DNA of 64,000 bases from Fratercula arctica. Lineage: Eukaryota > Chordata > Aves > Charadriiformes > Alcidae. The stretch lies in NCBI GenBank assembly GCA_947846985.1, contig CANTUZ010000003.1, forward strand, positions 56,182,096-56,246,095, in the 5' to 3' direction. Within the stretch, counting starts at the first letter, position 1. Every line of letters starts with the position of its first letter. Under the pieces are notes generated by a model. It made no database searches and was not told where the DNA came from. It worked only from the letters and a program-made list of their open reading frames with translations. A program made the translations under genes and the position numbers. This document shows positions 27,401-41,183 of the stretch, piece by piece.

Positions 27401-28862
27401 CATCTAAATTACCTCTTACTAAATCCCGTTTAAGTGATCATAGTGATTTATCTTCCATTATACATATATATTTGTATATATTAACTATGTGCTTTCTCTT
27501 TTTCTCTCCATTTTTCAAAGTTCCAAACTATTAAAGACAGAAGACAGGAAGGTATGCAAACAAGGTTTTTAAAAACTGTAATTGTGATTAAAGGAAATAA
27601 TGAAGTGTACCAGAGGCAGAAGATTTAAAATACGAGGGGGGAAGGAGGAAAATAATGCTTTCTGACATCAGGGTAATTAAGCATATCGTAGGCTGAAGAG
27701 ATGAAGGTTGGAATTAATAACATGCCATGGCTGTTCCTTCAGCTTTATGCCTTTTCTAGCAGCCTCATTTTACCTTCTTGCTTCATAGTGAGTGAGGTTT
27801 TAATCTGCTGGTAATTCAGTGTATTACTGACGGTGTCTCTGAAATCAAGACATTTTCCATACGATGAAAAGTGGCATAATCAGGTATTTAGTGAGGAGAC
27901 AACACAATAAATTCTTCTCTAAGTCTTGTCTGATACATGTCCTTGAGTTGGGTTTAAAGATGGGATTTCTGAAATTTGCTTTTGCAAATGAAGGAGAATG
28001 ACACAAAAGAATGATATATCGAAAATATTTTAATTGCTTTTTTTGTAGTTTATAATAAAAAAGCAAACATTTCAAAATTGTTAATGCATTTTTTAGTGTT
28101 CATTCACAAAAAATACTTCCACTTTCCTTTTATTCTTCTACATGACCTTTGTGGACTCTGCAGTGGTCCTTATCCACAGCTGTCAATTCATTAGTCCCCC
28201 AATATCCACTTTTCTGAAATCATCCTCACAAGTCACATTAGCTTTCAGATTATGTGTGACAGGTGAAGTGGTGGAGCAGGACTGCAAGAGACCTGGTAGC
28301 GGAAGTCTTAATATGAAGCTCAGTAAGTATGGAAACACAGAGCCTTTGGGTACAATATTTTACCAGAATTCATAACGTCTTATGTGCAGTAAGATTATCA
28401 AGTTGACATCTTTACCTTCCATTTTCTCTTCTGTGCAAGATGAGTAAAAAAGTGAGGTTTTTAGCAGTGGTTCTGGACAGAAGATATCAGATATACAAAT
28501 GTTTGAGAAGGAAAATAAGTACGACTGCATCTATTTTACTAAATTTTACTAAATAAAATAGTTCCAAGGACCACTCTTTGGCCTTGAAGCCAAGTAGCAC
28601 AAACTGACCAACAATGAATCTCCCATGGATTTCTACATATCATACATCTAGGCCCAACATACTATCATTTTTGAGGGCATTTTTGTCAATTCAGAGTTTC
28701 TGAGATAATGTGAGTAGCTTGTCATGATTTTCCAACATAAACCTGGGATGTTTGGCATATAGACAAATCTGGGTATTAGTGGATATAAAGTTTAATGTTG
28801 GAAGACTGTGAAAAGAGACCATTTGGATTTTGTCTTGGCAGTATATACCTATATAGGGTATT

Positions 28863-28892
28863 GGCCCATGCACCTATATAGGCCCATGCACC
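28863..28892. repeat. 18-bp-period direct repeat, 1.7 copies
   Basis: GGCCCATGCACC occurs at 28863-28874 and again at 28881-28892, separated by TATATA. The palindrome CCTATATAGG occurs at 28848-28857 and spans the repeat junction again at about 28873-28882. Confidence 0.85.
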
Positions 28893-30150
28893 ATCTGAGA
28901 GTGATATCTTACATGGTCAAAACTGTGTTAGAGAGTATGGATAATCAGCAGACAGCGCTTGAGTGTCTGTGTTTTATTCAGCAGTACTTATGTAGCCTGT
29001 AAGATTATCTAAAAAAGACCTTCCTCCCAAGATCTATGCAAAGGTGCTAGGGTAAAAGTTTGACATGTCTGATAGCATGAAACATGGTGCTAAATGTAGT
29101 AGTGATCTACAGGGCAGCCCCAGGAGAACACTTCTTACTCAAAAATCCACTTTCCCATCTTCTGGGGCTGCTCAGCTTGCATGACTGGATGTGGCTGTAC
29201 CCAAAACTCCCTATGGCTGGTAGGGAATGCTGCATACCTCAGACAGTGGGCTCTCAGGTATTGTGTTCCATTTGCAGGACCACGCACTGTGCAGTGCCTT
29301 TAGATGGAATTTGAACCTTTGCTCATTTGATACTGAGTACTTTCTGAATTGTTTTAACTGAAGAGCTGTGGACTCATGAAGGGAAAATAAGCCTTTTTCT
29401 TGTAGTTTATTCATATGACAATTTTAATATATTTTGTTAATTTGCTTTAAGATTTAAAACAACTCTGAAAATTTTGTTTTGTTTTACATTCTTTTGGGGG
29501 TTATTACAAGTATATTTCAGCTCTGTCCCAATGTATTTTTTTACCCAACAGGTTATTTTTTTCCCCAAATTACTAACAACCATATGCCTCTGAGATGCAT
29601 TTTTTCATCAAAAGGGTTTCTTTCTCTTAGCATGGCAATTAGGTTGATTATTTCTAAGTGTAGGCTAATGGAGTTAATTACTTATGTCGCATTAAAACGG
29701 TTGGGAGGGATTTGCCTAGGCACTATCTGTGCCATTTGCCACAGCTGTCTGTGGGTTGAGAAGTGTTGGACAGCCTGCTTTGTATAATGATTAATGTCTA
29801 GAGGAACTCTGCCAGGCACCCAAAAGCCTTTGTATATTTTTTTGAGATATCTGGAGAAAATTATGAATGCTGGCATACTTTTAGAAAACAACAATTCAAG
29901 GCCTCTCCAAGATGTCTTGAAAACAGGTGAGCACTCAACAGGGGAGATCCCAATCTATTTGCCAGAAGCTTGCTGTGTACCTTGGAGTGGTCAAAAAAGC
30001 TGCTAAGGAAACTGCAGAATGTGCTATATTTAATAATGTTTTGACCAAAAAAAACCCTGGGTAAATAAGAGATTTAGAGAAAAACTGAGTTCTATAAAAT
30101 CAATAACGACAAACAAAGATTTTTCTGTCAACCGAAAATCTTGATGGCAG

Positions 30151-30431
30151 TGTAGTGGGTTGATCCCAGCTGGATGCCAGGCGCCCATCAAAGCCGCTCT
30201 ATCTTTCCTGGAGATGGCTGAACACCTGCCTGCCAATGGGAAGCAGTGAATGAATTCCTTCTTTTGCTTTGCTTGTGTGTGCGGCTTTTGCTCTACCTAT
30301 TAAACTGCCTTTATCTCAATTCATGAGTTTTTTCTCACTTTTACTTTTCTGATTCTCTTTCCCTTCCAAACTAGGGGGAGTGAGTGAGCAGCTGCATGAT
30401 CCTAGTTACCAGCTGGGATTAAACAACAACA
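30151..30431. mobile_element. Inverted composite of two ERV LTR 3' ends
   Basis: A 281-bp element beginning TGT and ending ACA. Bases 30204-30431 are the 3' part of the LTR family also present at 8451-8981, here in plus (sense) orientation. It has an intact ATTAAA polyadenylation signal at 30299-30304 and ends in a GGGATTAAAC-type terminus. Bases 30151-30203 look like the 3' end of a second, related bird LTR in the opposite orientation (GGATGCCAGG ... AAAGCCGCTC). The outer 23 bases are therefore inverted repeats of each other, matching at 19 of 23 positions (30151-30173 against 30409-30431). No clean flanking duplication is visible. No viral coding sequence is present. Confidence 0.75.
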
Positions 30432-33400
30432 TGGGGTAAATCTTTTCAGGAGGAGGCAGTTCCAAATCCAGGTGTAAGGTTGGTGGAACACAAGAGGGAA
30501 CCTGCTCCAAACTACCCTGGGGAAAAAATGTGCAGATAGTTAAAAGGAACAGTCTCTAGTGGTTGCAGACACCAAAAATCTAAAACTGGTTTTAAATAGT
30601 TCAGAAAACAAACCTCTCTTTTGGATTAGCACCACAGTTATTCAAATGACAATTCAGACAGAGTATATGAAAGAGTGAAAGATTTGGGACAAATAATTTG
30701 TTTAATGGAGAAATAAATTGGGAGGGAAATCTTTGAAGGTGGCTTATTTTTGTGTGTGAAGTTCATAGTTTGGAGATTTTGCATTAAAATGTACACATAG
30801 TGTAACAGAAAAGACATTATCTGAAAATTTATCTTGAGTGGTTCATGAGATATCAAGGTATCAGACTTATGTCCTCCTTACAAAGATTAAATATAGTAGA
30901 GTTGACTCATCCCATTTCTGAGCAGTGACACCAAAAGCAAAAAACAACCCCCAGAAAACCAAGTTAAAATGGATGTCAGGAAGAACCATGACAGTTTAGA
31001 AGAATATCACGAATAAGCTGACAATCTAGGAAACACATGTCCAGAAAGAACAAGAGGTATAGATAGCCTAAGAATGACAATCTACAGCAATGTTTGGAAT
31101 CAATCAATGTGCTTTCCCCTCAAGGAAAAAAGAAAGATATTCAGAAAAATAACACAGGAAAAAGGAAAAAGAAACATACTCACATATTCACATTGTCACA
31201 AAGGACCATTATGGTTATCAGCTGGTATCCTTCATATTTTAAATGCAATTCCTTGCTTTATAAATAATATCTTTCTACTTTACTAGCAGATTCTTTCCAA
31301 TAATAAATTTTAAAGAACTTAAATTTTTGCAATTTTACCCAAATGATTCACTTATATCTGGGAAAACTCAATAAATACTACAGTTCTTATAAAAACTTGT
31401 CTTCTCACACAGTGGATGATTTTTCCAAGTGCTCTCCAACCTAGGAGGAATGCCAAGACGGCTGGATCTCCCTCAGCATCATAATCCTCAAAAATTAAGT
31501 GAAACTGGCAAATTTAGGAGAAATGAACCCGGGTTGTGATCCTTATTGTTATTGGAGACAACATTATAATATTGTAAAATACTGTACTGCAGGAAAAGGT
31601 ATTCTTAGAGACTTTGGGTAGGTGTGCCAGTCCATAGTCCCAGAAACGTCTACAAGGTGGTGAGACACTGCCATCCATAGGAAAAAGAATGACCTGTAAG
31701 GCAATTCATTGTCTTTAAGAGGACTTGCAAATATGTGTCATCCTCTAAAGCTGTCAGAGGAAGAACGAATCCCACTCTGTGTGCTGCAGAGTCTGTCCAG
31801 GAGCACCACAGCTGTGAGCAGACAGATGTTACCCTGTGTACAAGAACCATCAGGAGCAGAGCATGAGGCAGAGGTCTTCTGCCATTTACTACCTGCTGTG
31901 GCTACTCCTAGAATGAGTCCTGCTTCTTCTCGCCTTGGCACATATCAGTCACTCCACATTCTTTCAAACTTTTTATGGACATTTGTTAAAATGATTGGTA
32001 CCAAAATTACTACAAATTGTAATTTGCAAAGACTCAGAATTCAGTAGGCTCAAACCTGGTTCTTTTTTCTCCAAAGCTTTCTTTTCATTGAGAAAACTCC
32101 TTGTGTTATCAGTCTTTCTTCATTTCCTTTTCACATTGCTTAAATTGAAGATTTTTTTATTTATGTAATCTACTAAGAATAATGTCTTTCCTCCATATGA
32201 AAGTGCCAAGCAATATTCATCTCTCTCTCACTCTCATTTTTTAATCATTCTGAGATTTCTACTGTACCTGACATGAACATTAGTGTTATTCTGCATCCAC
32301 TTTATGCTGCATCCATTTTATGCAGCACAATTTAATTTTGTACATTTCTTGATGAATGTTCAAATGGAACATTTCTCTTCTTCCTTAACTGACACTTTTT
32401 TCTTTGCTGCTTCTGTGAGAGACAGATTCTGTAGTGACTAACTCCCTTTCAATGAAATTTGGAACACCCACAGATTCCCTTAAATCCAATGGATTTTATG
32501 TGTTCAATGTCTTGCTTTTAAAGACCAGAATATTAGGACTTTTTTTTCCTTAAATGACAACTTTAAGGGTGAAATACCACATTAAAATTAAAATGCCTTA
32601 AAATAATAGGTACCATGTGACTAAATTCATGAAAATGACAGCATGAAATGTTTCACCATTAGGTTAATTCATCTTCCTTTACTTTCACAAAACAGTTTCA
32701 ATTTCTTTTGTTTTAGGATAAAATTTTCAACTATAGAGCTGTGTATAAAGGCAAATGAAAACAGAATTATTCTTTCACTTGTCTGACATCTTTCACTATC
32801 TAGATTCAGGGCATTAAAACAAAGCAAAACTAAAAATTGGCTCATCATTTCTAGAGATGTCAAAAAAGCTGTGAAAAGCAAGTTGCTTAAAAGTAGTAGC
32901 AATTTGTGGGTCTGAAAGTTTTTTTTTCCTGGAAATACAAAACTGAGCAAGGATCTAGACTTGCTGAAAGTGGGAGGAGTGAAATGACCAAAGATATTCA
33001 GTATGTAATAGGTGAGGCGGATGGAAACAGAAGGAAACATCTCTGTTGTCTAGAGACAATGGTGTCCTGCCAGTGTCTCACTTAATTTCATTCCCTACCA
33101 GAAAAGGCTACAAAGATCTGCTCCCGATTGCAGGGTCACTGGTATGATTACACTGGGTGGTTTGTGTAGTTATTGGGCCATGAGCAAGACGTGTGCCTAG
33201 AAATACCTTTTCTGGCACCAGCCAGATAAACTGTTATATATCTAAAGGTGGTTTGCTGGGGAAGCAGCTCTACCCACTAGTCTAGAAACGCTGCCCATAG
33301 TGAGACACTATGGCTTTCTTCCTCACGCTCTGTATTTGTTAGAGAATTTTAACTTTTCCAGTCAAGATGATTAACTGCCAAAGAACACACTTCAGCATCA

Positions 33401-36400
33401 ATGATATGCACCTGAACTTAATCAAAACTGTCACCAGATTTCAGAAATTCTTATTCGCTCCAGTTAATGGCAATATTGTTTGAATCCCCATCATATAGCA
33501 ATATGAGAGGTAGGAATTATAATTTTGAGAGAATAGATGTACAGGGTTTTTCAGACTGAGGCAGGGCATTTAAAGCCATTCAAGATTCTCCAACAAAAAG
33601 GAGGCAGAAGTAAAAAGATGTTTTTACCACATCACCATTGGGCTACATTTCCAAAGAGAAGTTGCAGAGACCAGAATGTGTTGGCCTTTTCCTTCTTTAT
33701 ATTATCTGGAGAGTTTGGAGGAAAAGACATGGTTTGGTCTATCTGAAGACAAGCTGTCCAGCACAAATGAATCAAAATTCCCTTTATCCTTTTCCATTTG
33801 GAAAAAACTAATTGCCATTATCTTAACTGTTTTCCCCATATGAGTACTTTAGGATTTCTCTAGCTGCAAATACAATTGAAGCAGCATAATGAAACATTGA
33901 CTTCTGACTTCCAGATAAGACTTTTGCTAAATTATGTAATCCCATTATTCCCTTTGGCTTTTTGACACTTCCTTAAGTTACTCTTGGAAAAAAATCTTGT
34001 AACTGACCAAAAAATAAAATAATTCCAGGACCGCTTCCATTGAAACAAGTTCCTTGTTTAAACATGAATAACGATGGCATTATCCAGCCCCTGCAGTCTA
34101 GATCCAGTAAAAAAAAAACCCGAAACAATAAAAGAGATTTTACAATAATTCTCACCAAAAAGTATCCTCTATTTTATGGATATTTTTCCAAATTAGAAAT
34201 ATTTTGACTATCTCTATTTCTATTTTGCTGAAATACTTCAATTTTATAGGGTGACAATGAAACAACTGCTACAGCTCATTCTGTGCTTCTGTTAGCACCC
34301 AGCTGTTTCCCAACAGCAGGGAATCTGACTTAGGGCATCTGATTATGACCATGTGATATTTTTCAAACTGAAATCTTTTTCCCCATAAAAGCAAATAGAG
34401 GTGGTAGCTGGACTCATGGGGTGAATATTGGTACATGCTGACGTGCTTTTTCACTTCATAATTTTTGTGTCAATTTTCAAAGACTTCCAGCTATAGTTCA
34501 CGTTGGTTTGTGTTTTTCACTCTTCAAATCGCAGAAACTACTTGATCATGAGTGACCATTCAACAGTGATCATGAGGAGACCATTCTGTTCATTCTGTAC
34601 CTCTGAAGAGAAATTAATGTGCTCTAGAGAAAATTCTTTGCTTTAAGAGTAAGCTCAAAATTTTGTGACTAAGAGCAAGTTAACACCAGCACAATTTTTT
34701 CATCATGTGGAATTTGTCAAGGTCTGCCCCCTCTAGTTATGTTATTTGCTAGATATTTTGCTCAGAAATAATCTGTAAATTACTGAAAAAGCACAAGTAA
34801 AAGCTGTTTTGATAGGAAACTTTCTACAGTAGAGAAGTTTGTCACCAAAACAGGAGGTGTCTCTGGAACTGACAAAAGCAAACTTAATGCCTTTAGCTGT
34901 TGTCCTAAGAACTCACGGGAGATAGGTGAAGTTCCATACATAAATGCCTACCTTTAAAGATGGAGTTCATTCAGTCTGCCTTCACAGACTGTAGTTTCTA
35001 GATGATGACCTCTTTATCTCTCCTGCACTATCTCCAGTCAATGTCCTTCTTGGAAAGACTTCCTGGCACTGTTCCAGACTGCACACTACCCCAGTTAAAC
35101 CTCTGTTGTTGCCAAAAAAGTGGAGAAATTTCTTCCCCAAAGTAATACAAGAGTATTGTCAAAGTATTCCAGCATTGTGTTTGCACGGGAGGAGTAGCAC
35201 CTTTTTGGTTCATCTTGAGCTTGTAATTCATGTCACCAGAAGATACTATTGTGAAGAAGAGCTGCCCAACCAGCTGTTCTCCAGTTCATGCAGGGACATG
35301 CTTTCTTACCTAAGTGTAGAACTTCATATGTTTCCTTTCTGAATATCCTGTGTTTTTCAGAGCACTTCTGAATTTGCTAACATGACTTTGAATTCCAACA
35401 TTGTCCTGGCACTTTCTCCCAGCTTGGCATCTTTTGAAAACATAATGAAGTCCCAGTAACTAATCACGAAGTCAGTAGGGAAAATACTGAATAGTACTCT
35501 CCTGATGATAAATATATACAGAATCTCAATAAACTCAATTCAACAAAAAAACCATTAATAATTACACGGTTCTCCAATAACAATAATTATGGCACATGTC
35601 CCCAATAACATTTTTACTCCTTTTTCTCTACTCAGTTCCCACACTTTAATAGTTCTTCAGTTTTGACTATATCACTCTCCTTTTCTTATGAGAATACCAC
35701 ATGGGGCAGGGTACAATTCATCTTGTTTCAATTTAAATGTCTTCAGTGTAGATGTCTTTTGACTCCATGCTGCCTTTATAGTTAGCAGAGAGCAGGCACT
35801 TCGAGTGAACAACCCCTCTGCCCTGTTCTAAGTAACTTTCTTAAGATGATGTGAGTTGCTTTCTAGAAATTCTTATTTTTCTCCATTGACTCTGAAAAGG
35901 ATGATTAACCTGAATGTGGGTGACTACATATAGTCATATTCACTTTACCCACAGTTTCACAAGTGTTACTGAAGTCAGGTTACATTTGTCGCCTGCCATG
36001 TTTCAGAGCCTGTCACAAAGATAACTTTGGTTGGATTCAATTTACATAAAAACAGAGACCTTTGAAAACCTGTTACAACTGAATTAATGGACTAAAAACT
36101 GCTTGTCATCTCAAAAATTATCTTTGGGATGTTCCTGCAAATGTTTAGGCAACTAATGGCATAAGGATGTATTAAGGATTCTCTATGGACATGTTTTTGT
36201 TCTTAAAAAACCAATCAGATTTAAGATTCTTTTTTAGTTTAGCATATAGAATTAAACAGAAAAAAATGAAGGAATCAAGCAAAATTTTAAAATTTCAAAA
36301 TTACTTGTCTCCTTCAGCAGTGAAAACAAAATCCGACATAAATATTTGTTTCTCCTTGGTTACTCTCTCCCTTTCAGACTACTTGTTTCCATAGTTAAAT

Positions 36401-39400
36401 TATGAAGGGGATTCATAACAGTAGTCTTAAAGAACAGAAAGAGGAGTTGGAGTAGCTTTCATTAGGAAAGTAGAACGTAGCCCTCTGATGTTCTTGTGCA
36501 CATAAAAAAGAATTATGCCCTGAATATTAATTCCTGCTCCTGCCCTGTTCCACTCTCTTAAAAAAATGAGTGGGGTACTTCTTGCTGCCAAAATATATTT
36601 TCTCTTTATAAGGAATAGGGCAGAGGGAGGAAGAATAGTGAGGGCTTCATCCAAAAATCAATCCATACCACAGTGTTTTTCTCATAAAACTGGTATTTAC
36701 ATTTTATTAGATAGCTTGCATTTGTACTTCAAAATAAATAAAAATATTTACTGTTAACAAATACAAAACCTTTACACAGTCCAAGTTCTGTGTCCACTTT
36801 AGCTATAGCAATTAATGTTTGAGAAAGTTCCATATTAGCCTTGTGATGTGATGACCTAAATATACAAGAAACGCAAAGCTTGTGTCAGAAGGAACACGAT
36901 TTATTAGACCAGACTCCTTCTCCGGACAAAACAGACAAGCTTTTTGGAAGTTTTCTTTCACACAGGTTACTATTATTATTATCCTTAATGTTTCCTGTAT
37001 AAGCACATTTGTATGTCGTCCTGAAAAATATAACTATGCACTCTTCAAAAGAGAATAGTTCTATAAACCTATAATTTGTTATAGTGAGGAGTACATAATG
37101 CATAGTACACAGAATTTTGGTGATAAATAAGCAATTGCTAACATAATTTGTATTATAATCCACTTACAGAAAGCTATATTCTATTTTTGGAGAGTGGGAA
37201 GTGTCTGAAAACTGCTATGAAAACTTTATTTCCATGTAACATAATCTGCCATTAATTATAAATGCATCCTAATCCAAGAAATACCAAAAGCTTTCCTTTC
37301 TGTTTCAACAAATTCTAGTGGGATTTTTCAATCAATTGTTGCAGTCCTAGAAAAGATTGTGATTTTTTTTTCAGAGTGCTGTTAGTAGAAATGATTAAGC
37401 TGCCTATAATTAGACCTCATAGATCTTTTTGCAGCTCTCTCAACATACAATTTCCACTGACTTGAATGAGAGTCCAGCACAATGAGCATCTTCAAGATTG
37501 CTTGCCTGAACTCAAATATTTCCTTAAATTTAGTAGACTTTTTACATTAATATATGTTTTTCCAAATCCTATCATTTGTACCTTTTAGCATATGCATAAG
37601 AACAAGAAGAAAAAAAACTACACGAAAAAATAGCAAAACAATCAGAGTAAAAAGATAGTAAATCACTGAAAGTCAGATTGATTGTGTAGTCACCCTCTAT
37701 GAGTAATGAGACTTCTATACTGAGGCAAGGCCTCCCTTCACTATTTCATCACTGAGAATAACAGAAGCCTTGAAAATCAGCTTAGCTCGGATATCCATTA
37801 GTTGGCTAAAACTGGGGGAGATTAATCTCACCCTAGCCTTTCTGTGTCTCACTGCCCTGTCTAGGATAGCAGAAAATGTAGTTTTCTACTGCCACAATAT
37901 GCATACAGATGAGAAGTGGACAGGTCTCAGCTGCGCTTCTGGAAGTAAAGAGGTGCTTCAGCAAGCGTCAGGGAGCTATGGTTTCTCACTCTGCTCCCTC
38001 GAGGTAGTAATCTGTTTCTGCTGGAATTCTCCATCTTTTCTTACTTCCCTGAGCTTCCACTTACAGAGTGTGAAATGGCCCTGCACAGGCAAAAAAGGCA
38101 CAGATTCCCCTTATTTTTCTTTCTACAAACATTTCTGACCACGAAACTCAGCTCTTGCAGATTCTGGTGTGTAATCTGCGGCCTTATTCATATTGAGTAA
38201 TATTCTGTTTTAGAAATTATCTACAGGATTTTTTTCCCCTTTTCTCTCTATGATTTTGTGGGGTTTTTTTCCTGGCTTTGGTATTTGGAAACATGGTATA
38301 ACAAGCATAGAAATACCGGTGTACCCACCTTGTGATGTAATTTTCAATGTTTGAGCCTCTTGCAGCAAGTCTGCATGCAGCCTGCAGGAATGCTACTAGT
38401 CACCAGTGCCCTATGCTCTTCTAGGTGGATGCAGACACTGCACGTGGGGGTCCATTTGGGAGGGGAGCAGATGTTAGTGAGAGGAGGAAGCTCCAGGTGG
38501 AACCATGTAGGCTGCATTTTGTAGAGCTACACCATGACTGTGTTGTCAGTTTTGACTAGTGCAGCTGTCAAGAAAGTAAAAGCTTGATAATGAAAGGAGC
38601 TGGTTCTTGTTTCTGAGCAATCCATTCTTTTAAACACTTGGCATATTCATTAATTCAGAACCTTTCACGATTGCAAATGTTTCTTGCACTTTATTCCTCT
38701 CTTAATATTTTTGCTCGACTCAAAGGTAATGTCGTGCAAGGCATTCACTTATTGCCAGGTATCAAAGAGTTAACTGTGAAACAAAAAGATCATTTCTGTT
38801 TAATACAGACAGCGTTTACTTTTTCCTCAGCAAGCAACATAGATTATTATTACAACTGAAACCAACATGGGAATGACAAGGCACCAAGTACCTTCATTGC
38901 TAGTCTTTTCTGCAGGATATTGGATTCATACCAAGCAGAAAAGAGAATGTAACCTTCTTTTTGAAGTTCAATCCACCCATTCACATAGTCAAAGCAGCCA
39001 CATGATAAAAAGCAATTATCTTCACTAATGATTTATCTCAGAATAAAACAGACCGATTCTCACAGTAATCAGAGTTATCTTCAGTATAGACAAATACTTG
39101 CATATGAGTGAGAATAACTGAGTATGATTAATAAAATGTGTGGATTTACCCTTTTCTGTAGAGAATGTAGAGTTTTATCTATCATCTGTTTCTCACAGGT
39201 AAAATTAACTTCCCTATGAGAAAGAGTGCTAGTCAAAATGAAATTGTTTTAGGCCATTTTCTTATGTGCACATGTGAATGAATTACAAAAGGACACTGCT
39301 GAATGTCATGTAGCTAGAACTTCGAATCCCTGAAAGAGGCATACTTACCTAATGGGGGCCCAAGCCCCACTAGGTGTTAATAAAAAGAGACAAAATATTT

Positions 39401-39536
39401 CATCAGCAGCTCAAGTACGTGAGAAACAATGAGCTAAATGTCAAGTCATCCCTCAAAGATTATTTTATTTTTGGCTTGAAATGGTTTGTACAGAGCTGCT
39501 TTTCCTCAAAAGATCCATAAGCCCAACTGGACACAG
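30432..39536. other. AT-rich non-coding sequence; small repeats only
   Basis: No gene or interspersed repeat recognised in 9.1 kb. A 16-bp tandem duplication lies at 32292-32323. Open frames up to 123 codons (32669-33040 minus, 37770-38138 plus, 31709-32047 plus) have compositions typical of chance frames in AT-rich DNA and no domain motifs. Confidence 0.6.
32292..32323. repeat. 16-bp tandem duplication
   Basis: Two adjacent copies of a unit starting TGCATCCA and ending TTTATGC, differing at one position. Confidence 0.88.
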
Positions 39537-39632
39537 CTCGGAGTAACCAGCTGCAGGTGGCTGTGGTTGGTGCAGGGGGGATGGTGGTGGTGGATTGGGT
39601 GGTCTCCATGGGTCCCTTCCACCTCAGCCATA
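39537..39632 (+). mobile_element. Decayed CR1 3' untranslated fragment (older type)
   Basis: About 95 bases resemble the 3' untranslated region of an older CR1: a 'CTGCAGGTGGCTGTG' block, a G-run (TGCAGGGGGG), then 'TGGATTGGGTGGTCTCCA' and 'GGTCCCTTCC' followed by 'CCTCAGCCAT'. The terminal octamers are missing or eroded, and a GGT-rich stretch (about 39580-39592) interrupts the match. It contains no coding part. Confidence 0.6.
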
Positions 39633-40172
39633 CCTTAAAAGGTATTCTTCAAAATCCATGAAAATTCAGATTACTGTGCTCAGAATTAACTGGCTAATTT
39701 TACATAAACTAACAAAAGCAAACATTGTCTATGTGTCAGACTCCACTGTGACTGCTCACTGGCTGACAGTCTTGGCAGAAGAGTAATGGCTGAGATGTCT
39801 CACCATAAGGAATAATCCAGCAAAGGTACATTGGCACATGTCCAAAGTGAACTAGCAAAAATATCTGGACAATTACAGCAACACTTTCTTATTTTCCTAA
39901 TAGTATTAACAGGGAAATACTTACCTGTAACTAGAAGGAGATAATCACTGACATCCATATATTCTCTCTACTATCACCAGTTATGAAACTTGAGCAAGTG
40001 TCCAAGATATTTGTATAATTCAGGTGTCAACCTACCAGCGTCCTAAGACTCTTAAACAGTTTTAGACAGTTAACTGTCAATCTTGTATCATTATTTCCCA
40101 ACACTCATCATCTGCCTTTTTTTCCCTTTGATTTAACTTGTAAATTTTTTGTATCAAAGATAATATTTCTGA

Positions 40173-40200
40173 TTTGTTTTGTTTTGTTTTGTTTTTACAG
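40173..40200 (+). repeat. (GTTTT)n tract ending in TTTTTACAG
   Basis: Four GTTTT-type units followed by TTTTTACAG. The end has the shape of a 3' splice acceptor, but no downstream exon is evident, so I list it as a simple repeat. Confidence 0.8.
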
Positions 40201-40946
40201 TGTCTGGACAGCAAAAATCAAGAATTCTGGCTCTTAAAATGCAATGATAATGATAAACACAACTAGAGTCTTCTCAACAAAGACTAAATCAGAAAAAAAA
40301 AAAATATTCGGTATAGTTTGCTAGTAAGCAATTAGAAAGAAAATCAATATCCAGACATGGTTCCATAACCATTTCCTTCTCTAAAAGCATTAATACATAC
40401 ATTCTGAATAGCATATTGACAGGTACCTGGATCATTGTATTGGATTTGCACAGCCATAAAGTCTTATGTAGACAACGTGCATTGTCTTACTCACATCCAA
40501 ACTTCAATGAAGAAAAGTGAACAGATTAATATTTCTCTTTTCCTGCTCTGACATGCAAATTAACTAAGATCAAACTACCTTTAAATTTTAGAAAGGAGCA
40601 AACTGCACAGTTTTTTTATAAAGATAGACCAGTTTGGATTAATCTGTTGTTATTAGAGCTATATCTGAGTGAGAAGATGATGTCCTTTACTCTGGTCAGC
40701 AAAATAAAAAAAAACCAAACCATTTTTAAAGTTAATATGTATAGTCTTTTTTTTTTCCCAACAAAACTTGACTCAGCTCCATTTCTCTGCTACTTAATCC
40801 ATTATCAATTCTGACATTGCTCTGTTTGCCTTAAGCAACAAGCTGGGAACCCTCTGAATACACCTGTGAGCACCATTTTATTTTGTGAACAGCATGCTAT
40901 ATTTCAAGTGCCTTGTTTGTTGTAGTTTTCACTATAATCTTTTACT

Positions 40947-40948
<2 letters not shown>

Positions 40949-40979
<31 letters not shown>
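40949..40979. repeat. T31 homopolymer
   Basis: The longest homopolymer in the window, 31 T, preceded by TTTACTTC. Confidence 0.92.
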
Positions 40980-40985
<6 letters not shown>

Positions 40986-41153
40986 GAACAGCTTTCTTAT
41001 TTTGTGGCTGGTATCCACAAATGAACAGCTTTTTAAAGCATTCAATTTCTAATTTAGTTTTCCCCAATGAAATATAAAACATCTGTAATTGTCAGTGAAG
41101 TTTGATATTACCTTGTGTAAGGGGCCATGTCTGGGAAAAATGTTAACTGGCTG

Positions 41154-41171
41154 AAAAAAAAAAAAAAAAAA
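41154..41171. repeat. A18 homopolymer
   Basis: Eighteen A after GGCTG, 174 bases downstream of the T31 tract. No AATAAA signal lies in the 30 bases before it. Confidence 0.9.
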
Positions 41172-41183
41172 GCTATATGCCCA

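Larger units (their letters stand above)
22585..30150. other. AT-rich non-coding sequence; small repeats only
   Basis: No gene or interspersed repeat recognised in 7.5 kb. It holds T20 at 24420-24439, a small hairpin at 25877-25898 (7-bp stem GTACCAG), a homeobox-site-rich AT patch near 26510-26575 and an 18-bp-period direct repeat at 28863-28892. Opposite-frame ORFs of 96-97 codons on the minus strand at 25735-26294 carry no recognised domain. Confidence 0.6.

Noticed and set aside
32669..33040. 123-codon minus-strand open frame, hydrophobic and Phe/Leu/Ser-rich
   Set aside because: The residue bias comes from A-rich plus-strand DNA read in reverse. No topology or motif suggests a real membrane protein.
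37770..38138. 122-codon plus-strand open frame
   Set aside because: It has no recognised domain, no sensible start or splice context, and a composition typical of chance frames.
39318..39332. TTCGAATCCC resembling a tRNA T-loop
   Set aside because: There is no acceptor stem, D-arm or anticodon arm at the right spacing.
39342..39380. Sequence containing ATACTTACCT, like the 5' end of U1 snRNA, followed by a small G/C hairpin
   Set aside because: The match ends after about ten bases and the rest does not follow U1 stem I, so this is coincidence.
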